Source: Candidatus Rifleibacteriota bacterium (GTDB lineage Bacteria > Muiribacteriota > Ozemobacteria > Ozemobacterales > Ozemobacteraceae). Taken from it: a DNA stretch of 11,989 nucleotides. The DNA lies in the NCBI GenBank assembly GCA_028691595.1, contig JAQUZA010000052.1, positions 1-11,989 of the forward strand, written 5' to 3'. The notes beneath the pieces are model-generated. The model saw only the letters and a list, made by a program, of their open reading frames with translations, made no database searches and was not told where the DNA came from. The first letter of the stretch is position 1; each line of letters starts with the position of its first letter. The position numbers and the translations under genes are program-made. Shown piece after piece: positions 6,742 to 11,989 of the stretch.

Positions 6742-7548
6742 TCAGAGCGAATGGAAATTGTGAAGAAACTCGCTGCTTTGGGTTGCAGTCATGCGATGAT
6801 GCGAGGTCAGAAACCCGGCACGATCAAACTTATTGAGAAAATACACAATCATCTTTTTCCACCATGGCCAGTCGTGATTCACGTCATAACCCCAAAGATC
6901 GAGAAGAACCGGAACCCCGGCTTCACTGAGGTTATTGCACATCTGAATCGCTTCGCCTGTCCATTCTTCCCAGGCTCCCTGGCCGCTACAAATGACAAGA
7001 AGATTTTCTTTGAGCCTGCTGACAATCTCTTTGCCCTTTAAGTCAGCGCTGTAACGCATCGGGTTATGCAGATGCATTTCGTTGCTGTAAAACCCCTGCA
7101 TCGCAAACTCGATATTGTAGCAACCACTCAAAGCGATACCAGAATCAAAGGCCTCGGGCTGGCGCAGGGCAAAATTGGCCGTATGAAAAGCGCCAAAACT
7201 GCAACCATGCGCCATTATTCCGGCACCCTCATGGCCATCTTTCAAGATGTGAGGAACAACATCATTTTTGACAGCCAGGTCATAATCGTTCGCCCGCTTG
7301 ACCCTGTCAACCGGGTTGGAGCGCGAAAACCAGCTTTCGTGATCGATGCTGTCGATGCAGTAAACCTGAATTTTGCCGCTCTGAATGAAAGGGGCCAGCG
7401 TATCGATCATGCCGAAGTTTTCGTAGTCAAAAAACCGGCCCTCCTGAGAGGGAAAAACGACAACCGGCTTGCCTGAAGTGCCATAAACAAGCATCTCCAT
7501 CGGTCGCCCCAGGACAGTGCCGGGAATGGTTCTGTATTCCCTGTTCAT
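6742..7548 (-). CDS. Alpha/beta-hydrolase, putative esterase (COG4947-like)
   Basis: A 268-residue cytosolic hydrolase with no signal peptide. The nucleophile elbow is G115-C-S117-F-G119 within AHGCSFGAFHT. The likely catalytic His is H225 in DVNHDWPWW. The acid residue is less certain (E194/E195 in GQGAWEEW is one option). KPVVVFPSQEGRFFDY (27-42) supplies the early strand and oxyanion loop. The overall pattern, including the His-Asp-Trp-Pro-Trp-Trp ending of the fold, matches predicted esterases of COG4947. About 27 residues after the fold (242-268) are Ser/His-rich and look like an added tail. The ATG at 7548 shares its first base with the last base of the ligase TGA, and GGGAGG lies four bases upstream, so translation is coupled. 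The hydrolase may cleave, transfer or proofread the ligase's product; that is inference. Confidence 0.87.
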   Translation of the reverse strand: MNREYRTIPGTVLGRPMEMLVYGTSGKPVVVFPSQEGRFFDYENFGMIDTLAPFIQSGKIQVYCIDSIDHESWFSRSNPVDRVKRANDYDLAVKNDVVPHILKDGHEGAGIMAHGCSFGAFHTANFALRQPEAFDSGIALSGCYNIEFAMQGFYSNEMHLHNPMRYSADLKGKEIVSRLKENLLVICSGQGAWEEWTGEAIQMCNNLSEAGVPVLLDLWGYDVNHDWPWWKKMIVYFLNKFDRAGFLTSHHRMTATQSSEFLHNFHSL

Positions 7549-8705
7549 CAGGCCTCCCAGGTTATATCGCGAATGATGTCTTTGAGCTCGTCAAGATTGG
7601 CCGAGCGGGCCAGGTAACCCCAGTGCCCCATTACATCGTATTCAATCGGAGCCATTGGCTGACTGTGAACAATGCGATCGCCCCATTTGGCATAAAGCTG
7701 ATCGTGTGAATATTTATAAGGCCGATTATGCTTGCGGCCGATAAAAGCACAATGATATCTGCGGCTGAACGGCCGCTGCGGGTTGTGACCGGCCATGATC
7801 GATGCCCACCAGTCATACACGTCGATATCACATGCGAAGTTAAACATGTGGGTAGTAAGACCACCGGGCGGTCTCATATTAATTTCGAGGGCCTGGTATT
7901 TGCCGTTTTTCAGCTTGAAAAATTCGATATGGAAAAACTTTTCGCGTACATCGGCGGCCTTCACAATTGCTCTGCCATACTTCTCGATTTCGGCTGGAAT
8001 GTCTATCTGAGAGTAGTAAGACACATTCTCGTTATTTTTGACGACCTTGTGAATATCGTTGCTGAAAACATGTGAAGTGCAGAAAACTATATTGTTATCT
8101 TTGTCTGTGAGCCCGTCAAAAGACTGCAGATCGCCATCGACAAATTCTTCCATGAAATAGTCATACTGCTGTTTAACGGCAAAAAAGTCTTTCAGATCTT
8201 TTTCATTGCGGATGGTATAAGTGTCTGCTGCCCCAACCCCGATGTCTGGCTTTACAAAAACAGGGTAATGCCCATGAATGAAATCCTGGCACTGCTTCAA
8301 ATCTTTGACCACGATACCACGGGCGGCCGGGACTCCTGCTTTTGAGAAGATTTCCTTCATCTTTGATTTGCGTTTGATAAACTGCAACTGCTCAGATTTC
8401 GGACCGGTTATGTTGAACGCATCTCTCACCAGTGCCTCAAGCTCGATCCAGGGTTCGAGGTGTGATTCTACCCTGTCGATTCCGCCGAGGTGTTCTTTAA
8501 AAAAACCAGCTGCATTGATGACCTGCTGCTCATCTTCGAGCTTGTCAACACGATAGTGACCGCTGAGAGAGCGGCGCACTCTCGGGTCAAGTGCTTCATC
8601 AGGCAGATCTGATATGCCGAACACCTTGACACCGTGGCGTGCCAGTGATTCAACAAACTGTGAATAATGAGAAGGGTAATGAGGTGAGAGATATACGAGA
8701 TTCAT
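7548..8705 (-). CDS. ATP-grasp domain carboxylate-amine ligase
   Basis: A 385-residue cytosolic enzyme of the ATP-grasp fold, expected to activate a carboxylate as acyl phosphate and join it to an amine. Residues 1-110 form the N-terminal alpha/beta subdomain. FVKPDIGVGAADTY (150-163) holds the ATP-binding Lys (K152) and glycine loop. MEEFVDGD (185-192) is the hinge that contacts adenine. HIEFF (259-263, E261) and LEINMRPPGG (273-282; E274, N276, R278) give the metal and phosphate ligands. All expected residues are present. I chose the ATG at 8705: GGAG sits six bases before it, the N-terminus MNLVYLSPHYP begins the first beta strand, and the in-frame upstream codons to 8735 have no such site. 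It is the first gene of an operon with the hydrolase and exporter. Substrates unknown; an amino acid, peptide or amine product is likely. Confidence 0.9.
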   Translation of the reverse strand: MNLVYLSPHYPSHYSQFVESLARHGVKVFGISDLPDEALDPRVRRSLSGHYRVDKLEDEQQVINAAGFFKEHLGGIDRVESHLEPWIELEALVRDAFNITGPKSEQLQFIKRKSKMKEIFSKAGVPAARGIVVKDLKQCQDFIHGHYPVFVKPDIGVGAADTYTIRNEKDLKDFFAVKQQYDYFMEEFVDGDLQSFDGLTDKDNNIVFCTSHVFSNDIHKVVKNNENVSYYSQIDIPAEIEKYGRAIVKAADVREKFFHIEFFKLKNGKYQALEINMRPPGGLTTHMFNFACDIDVYDWWASIMAGHNPQRPFSRRYHCAFIGRKHNRPYKYSHDQLYAKWGDRIVHSQPMAPIEYDVMGHWGYLARSANLDELKDIIRDITWEA

Positions 8706-8734
8706 AATTGACTCCAGCAAAGGTTTAATAGACA

Positions 8735-8763
8735 TTTATACACCAATTTGCCACTTACAGGAA
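8735..8763 (-). promoter_or_regulatory. Weak candidate promoter of the ATP-grasp operon
   Basis: A TATAAA -10-like hexamer on the minus strand (8735-8740) lies 17 bases from a poor -35 match TTCCTG (8758-8763). It is placed correctly, about 30 bases before the ligase ATG, and an operon start is needed here because the upstream gene is divergent. The poor -35 keeps confidence low; an activator or another sigma factor may be involved. Confidence 0.35.
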
Positions 8764-8853
8764 GAGTTTCGAACACAAAAACAGAGAAAAACACCGTGAA
8801 TTTATTCAAAGTTACCCTAAAAAGCAGGCAGCTACACCAACAAACCGGCGAAC

Positions 8854-8866
8854 ATTATTTAATAAT
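8854..8866. promoter_or_regulatory. AT-rich palindrome in the divergent promoter region, possible operator
   Basis: ATTATT-T-AATAAT is a perfect 6+6 inverted repeat with one central base. It lies between the ATP-grasp and NlpC/P60-like start codons, about 23 bases before the candidate -35 of the plus-strand promoter. It could bind a dimeric regulator. Short AT palindromes also arise by chance in AT-rich intergenic DNA, so this is only a candidate. Confidence 0.22.
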
Positions 8867-8888
8867 CAGAATCGCTTTTGGCGGAAAG

Positions 8889-8918
8889 TTAAACTTTTTC
8901 AGGCAAAGAGGGTATAAT
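8889..8918 (+). promoter_or_regulatory. Candidate promoter of the YiiX-like gene
   Basis: A consensus TATAAT -10 (8913-8918) with TTAAAC (8889-8894) as a partial -35, 18 bases apart. Initiation near 8925 would leave a leader of about 30 bases to the ATG at 8955. The perfect -10 makes this convincing despite the weak -35. It also argues that translation starts at 8955 rather than further upstream. Confidence 0.58.
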
Positions 8919-8954
8919 TGTACGTTATTAAATTCCCGGCCGGAGCATGCAATC

Positions 8955-10559
8955 ATGATAAAAAAAAGATTGGGGTTTTTCTTTGTTTCAGGTCTGCTGG
9001 CTTTTACGATGGTCGCCAGTATTTCGACACCGGTTACAGCCCAGCAGAATCCGTTTGAGGTAAAAACTGTAGTGATCTCCTCCGGAAAAAATGTTGATGT
9101 TTCCGGAATTCTTGCCAGCGCGACCCTCGATCTGACGGCCGAAGAGCAAAAGTTTCTTGGCATGCGCCTGCTGCCTTATTACTACCCGGTTCTTAAACGC
9201 TGTCTTGACGGCAAAGAGCCCTTTACGGGCAAAGATGGCGGGCTGACTGCGGCAAAAAATCTTTGCAAGAGTTTCTATCCGAACGGCAACGGTCACTATT
9301 CGCGCGACTTCGGCAACCCGGTCAGAATGCTCGACTGGGCTAAAAGATACTGTAATGACGAAAAAATGTGCAAAATCGTAACCTCATCGCAACGTGGAGA
9401 CATTTATCTGACCGGGCCACAGAAGCAGAAGGATATAAATGAAAACTTTATCTGCATGATGACCAGGGGCCCGTATTATCATGCAACCCTTGTAGTCGAC
9501 AGTGCGCCGCCAATTATCATCGAGGCGGTCGGTATAACCGGCAACAAATTCGATACCACCAGCGACAAGGTTCGCATGAGCACCTGGTATGAAGAATTTG
9601 GCAGCTGGTCTGCCTACAGGCTGGTCAGACCGACCCATGGGCTGCCCGCTTCTCAGTCTGGAGAAATTATTGAAAAGGCCGTGGCATACGCCGAAGCTCA
9701 GCTCGGCAAGCCCTATGATTACTCGTTCTCTGATGGAGACGGCAACAACGCGTTCTATTGCAGCGAACTGGTTAATAAGGCCTACAAAGTCGGTGCGGGT
9801 TTTAAAGGCAACATTGCCGATAAAAACCCTGAGCGCGACAAAGTTTTGATCGCTCTGCACGCTGCCATTGATGGCCTTGAACCAAAAAACAAATACGAAC
9901 TTTCTGACAAGGTCATGAACTTTGCCATAGATTACAGTCACAGCCCTGATATCAACAAGCTGCAGTCATTTATTATCAACGAGGTTGTTCCTGGCTGTAA
10001 AGTTCTTGATAATGCCTTTCCGGGCCAGGCAGGCCGGCAGAAACTCAATACGGTTTTTAACAAAATCAAGAGCAATGAGGGCTTTAAAAGTTTTGTGGCC
10101 GCCAACAAATCATACGAAGACGACAAAAAGGCCGGCAAGTTTGATGCCGGCTGGGGAATCGGCAAACTGCGCGAAATAAAAAGCAAAGCCTCTATTGGTC
10201 TGGCTCTTTTGAAAGACATCGACAAGCTGGGCAAAGATACCGGTGCCAGCCGCAAAGACCTTTTGATAGTAACGACCAAGCTGTTTATTCCAATTTATAA
10301 AAATCTTGGCAGCTTTGGCGAACTTCTCTCAGGCATGGACAAAAACAACATTGTTTCACTGCCACCAGGCGTTCAAACTGTCATGAAAATTGTCGACTGG
10401 GGTGTTAAGCAGCGTGATACGGTCAAGAACTGGCCGGTAATCGGCAGTATGCTTGCCAATCTGATGCCCGGCAATGGCGATGGCAAGGTCAAAACTGATT
10501 TTGTCAGCCCCAGCGACCTCTCTCAGGCCAGCCCGGGTTTTACCATCAACTACCCCTGA
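8955..10559 (+). CDS. Secreted permuted NlpC/P60 (YiiX-like) cysteine peptidase-fold protein
   Basis: A 534-residue protein with a Sec signal peptide: MIKKR, a hydrophobic core at 7-22, and likely cleavage after VTA (27-29). The start is the ATG at 8955, since it begins the signal peptide and follows CGGAG by nine bases; the open frame back to 8748 crosses the promoter. Residues about 145-290 match the circularly permuted papain-like fold of YiiX/YebB: RGD (147-149), YYHATLVVD (174-182) with H176, IIIEAVG (187-193) with E190, and FYCSELV (267-273) with catalytic C269. Such enzymes act on peptide, amide or ester bonds, often in cell wall or lipids. The N-terminal part (30-144) carries cysteines C83, C104, C133 and C139 that could pair in the envelope. 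Residues 300-534 form a mostly helical region I do not recognise. It is monocistronic, divergent from the ligase operon. Confidence 0.85.
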   Translation: MIKKRLGFFFVSGLLAFTMVASISTPVTAQQNPFEVKTVVISSGKNVDVSGILASATLDLTAEEQKFLGMRLLPYYYPVLKRCLDGKEPFTGKDGGLTAAKNLCKSFYPNGNGHYSRDFGNPVRMLDWAKRYCNDEKMCKIVTSSQRGDIYLTGPQKQKDINENFICMMTRGPYYHATLVVDSAPPIIIEAVGITGNKFDTTSDKVRMSTWYEEFGSWSAYRLVRPTHGLPASQSGEIIEKAVAYAEAQLGKPYDYSFSDGDGNNAFYCSELVNKAYKVGAGFKGNIADKNPERDKVLIALHAAIDGLEPKNKYELSDKVMNFAIDYSHSPDINKLQSFIINEVVPGCKVLDNAFPGQAGRQKLNTVFNKIKSNEGFKSFVAANKSYEDDKKAGKFDAGWGIGKLREIKSKASIGLALLKDIDKLGKDTGASRKDLLIVTTKLFIPIYKNLGSFGELLSGMDKNNIVSLPPGVQTVMKIVDWGVKQRDTVKNWPVIGSMLANLMPGNGDGKVKTDFVSPSDLSQASPGFTINYP

Positions 10560-10562
10560 CCG

Positions 10563-11753
10563 TCATCTTCGATTTTTGCCGATAAATAGTCGCAGAGGCA
10601 GATGAATACGCTGCTTCCACGAACCTTCAGAATGTGTCCCGCCGCTGAATTCACGATAAACAAGGCCCCTGAATTCAGGGCAGCGCGATTTAACCGTTTC
10701 GGCAAGCAGCCGGGAAAATCTGATTGCCTCTTCGCCCTCACGGGTGCCCATATCTGCCCAGATTTTTCCTTGCCATCTGCCAAGGCCGTTATCAATAAGC
10801 CAGTCGATGATTTTTCCTTCTGACCACCAGATTGATGGCGACATGGCAATAACTCCTGCGAACACCCCGGGGTGTGAAACTCCAAGATAAAGAGAAATGA
10901 GACCACCCAGCGAAGACCCGCCCACAAAGGTATTTTTCTGGTCCTTTCTGGTTCTGAACTCCTTATCGATTTTCACTTTCAGTTCTTCAACGAGAAACCT
11001 GGCGTAACTGGCACCCTTACCGCCTTTGTGCTTCGGGTCTGGAAAAGGTGTATATTCACTCATCCGGTCGGCGGTATTACCTATGCCCACAATGATCGCC
11101 TCATTCAACTCGCCATTGGCGATACCTTCAGTCATCGCCTCGTCTACACCCCAGTCAACCCCACCAAATGAAGAGCCCGGGTCAAAAAGATTACCGCCAT
11201 CATGCATATAGATAACCGGATATCTTCGCTTTGAAGCCTCGGGCCGGTTATAAGAAGGCGGCAACCAGACGATAACGTCGCGGGGCAAAGCGAGAAATTG
11301 CGATTTCAACCCCCGCAAAATCTTATAATCACCTGTGATTAGAGGTTCATGAGCTGGAACATTCACACCCACCTGATCAGCCCATGCTCCAACCTGAACT
11401 TTCTCGTTCACAGACTTTTCTTTAACCAGCAATTTGCGATTTGGCTGCTCAAAGCCCTGAGCGCTCTTTTCGACCTTCGAGAAATCACCACGGGTGAATT
11501 TATATTCAAGAACTGTGCCAGCACTGAATTCGCCGGCAAAAGAAAAGAGACCCGGGCCAATCTCGCGCAGTTCAACACCTGCCCCTGACCAGTCAGAAAG
11601 CAGAGGGTGATTGCCGGTGATACAGATTTTATCACCAGCAGGAGTCGAGGGTGGAACACTGACCACAATGCTTACAGATGCAGCAAAGGTGCCCGCAGTA
11701 TGCATAACAAAGATTAAAGCAAGAACAGTGAATGCCAGGAATTTTCGCTTCAT
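10563..11753 (-). CDS. Secreted esterase (EstD/Fes type) with N-terminal starch-binding-like domain
   Basis: A 396-residue exported alpha/beta-hydrolase. The signal peptide covers residues 1-25 (KRK, hydrophobic 6-20, TFA-A). Residues about 27-115 look like a CBM20/CBM48-type beta-sandwich (GDKICITGNHPLLSDW at 40-55; VLEYKFTRGDF at 81-91). Residues about 140-394 are the esterase domain: VIVWLPPSY (160-168), YPVIYMHDGGNLFD (178-191), the nucleophile elbow G279-S-S281-L-G283, a probable acid around D334-E339 (ADMGTREGE), and H374 in GGTHSEGSW. This order fits the EstD/Fes family (COG2382/COG2819), which hydrolyses ester bonds in siderophores, feruloyl esters or similar. The ATG at 11753 follows GGAGG with four-base spacing; an in-frame GTG or ATG further upstream has no such site. 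It converges on the YiiX-like gene with only three bases between stops. The substrate is not evident. Confidence 0.9.
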   Translation of the reverse strand: MKRKFLAFTVLALIFVMHTAGTFAASVSIVVSVPPSTPAGDKICITGNHPLLSDWSGAGVELREIGPGLFSFAGEFSAGTVLEYKFTRGDFSKVEKSAQGFEQPNRKLLVKEKSVNEKVQVGAWADQVGVNVPAHEPLITGDYKILRGLKSQFLALPRDVIVWLPPSYNRPEASKRRYPVIYMHDGGNLFDPGSSFGGVDWGVDEAMTEGIANGELNEAIIVGIGNTADRMSEYTPFPDPKHKGGKGASYARFLVEELKVKIDKEFRTRKDQKNTFVGGSSLGGLISLYLGVSHPGVFAGVIAMSPSIWWSEGKIIDWLIDNGLGRWQGKIWADMGTREGEEAIRFSRLLAETVKSRCPEFRGLVYREFSGGTHSEGSWKQRIHLPLRLFIGKNRR

Positions 11754-11856
11754 GGTTCCTCCAGTGACGAACAAGAAAATCAGTTATTGAGCTCTAAAAA
11801 AAACAATTGTCGGCATTAAAGGCCAATACAGCCTAACAGTCTGGTTGAATAAAGAA

Positions 11857-11989
11857 TCAGGTGAGACATTTGACCATAACCATGGTCAGATCGTCGAAAA
11901 ACGGGCCCGGAACAACGAAGCGCCGGTAATCTTCAAGCATTTCAGTAACAAATTCATCAGCCCCGCTGTTGACCAGTTTTGCAGCGCAG
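11857..11989 (-). CDS. C-terminal end of a SpoIIE/PP2C-type serine phosphatase, cut by window edge
   Basis: The minus strand is open from the window edge to a TGA at 11857-11859, giving the last 43 residues of a protein. The ending GPFFDDLTMVMVKCLT matches the C-terminus of SpoIIE/RsbU-like PP2C phosphatases, where a late D-D-(I/L)-T motif supplies a metal-binding Asp, followed by a hydrophobic final strand. The preceding AAKLVNSGADEFVTEMLEDY fits the penultimate helix of that fold. Such proteins dephosphorylate anti-anti-sigma or other STAS proteins and usually carry N-terminal sensor domains, which are outside the window. The gap to the esterase gene is 103 bases. I see no convincing promoter in it, so co-transcription is possible. 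Confidence 0.72.
   Translation of the reverse strand, partial: CAAKLVNSGADEFVTEMLEDYRRFVVPGPFFDDLTMVMVKCLT

Noticed and set aside
6742..6744. TGA recoding as a sense codon, to explain the open frame after the hydrolase
   Set aside because: Several other genes here end properly at TGA (for example at 7548-7550, 2237-2239 and 10557-10559), so the standard code applies.
8748..8954. N-terminal extension of the YiiX-like reading frame back to 8748
   Set aside because: The signal peptide and ribosome site place the start at 8955, and the extension crosses the TATAAT promoter.
9384..9941. 185-codon open frame on the minus strand inside the YiiX-like gene
   Set aside because: It lies wholly opposite a gene with clear catalytic motifs, shows no recognisable domain and has no operon context.
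10667..10680. Perfect 14-base palindrome CCCTGAATTCAGGG near the convergent gene ends
   Set aside because: It has no loop bases and no following T-run, and lies in the esterase coding sequence, so it is a poor terminator and probably chance.
11799..11845. Possible terminator after the phosphatase (A-run on the plus strand, T-run on the minus)
   Set aside because: The T-run is present but I could find only 3-4 base-pair stems before it, too weak to call.
1..11989. CRISPR arrays, tRNA or rRNA genes, insertion sequences, prophage or toxin-antitoxin genes
   Set aside because: No regularly spaced repeats, tRNA-like folds, transposase motifs or terminal inverted repeats were seen on either strand.

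Overview
The window looks like a chromosomal stretch from a Gram-negative-type bacterium, probably an uncultured lineage; I cannot name a phylum. The pointers are a moderate base composition (about half G+C by eye), good Shine-Dalgarno sites, Sec signal peptides, a large RND/MMPL exporter, and the tail of a SpoIIE-type phosphatase. The standard genetic code applies, since several clean genes end in TGA. I see no tRNA, rRNA, CRISPR array, insertion sequence or integration site. No gap between genes exceeds 300 bases.

Layout: (1) 1-4141, minus strand, read right to left, is a compact 'membrane polyamine' operon. It holds a zinc-ribbon DUF4178 protein, a larger zinc-ribbon DUF4178 protein with two membrane helices, a 60-residue His/Met-tailed membrane peptide, a short DUF350 membrane protein, a membrane-anchored spermidine synthase homologue, and at the left edge the first 11 codons of a gene that resembles S-adenosylmethionine decarboxylase. 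A good sigma70-like promoter lies before the first gene (4175-4204). A second lies inside the operon before the aminopropyltransferase (1679-1707), followed by a leader with an 8-bp hairpin and a possible 15-codon leader peptide.

(2) 4219-8705, minus strand, reads as ATP-grasp ligase, alpha/beta-hydrolase (start overlapping the ligase stop by one base), then a 785-residue RND/MMPL exporter. This resembles a make, trim or transfer, and export module. Its position immediately upstream of the polyamine operon is suggestive, because ATP-grasp amidoligases are known to act on polyamines.

(3) 8955-10559, plus strand, is a secreted protein with a permuted NlpC/P60 (YiiX-like) cysteine-peptidase domain and a long C-terminal region I do not recognise. 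It is transcribed divergently from the ligase and has its own promoter. It converges, with 3 bases between stop codons, on (4) a secreted starch-binding-like plus EstD/Fes-type esterase (11753-10563, minus). Upstream of that is (5) the C-terminal end of a SpoIIE/PP2C-type serine phosphatase (11857-11989, minus), cut by the window edge.

The most interesting material is the polyamine-membrane operon, its leader region, and its adjacency to the ATP-grasp/hydrolase/exporter operon.
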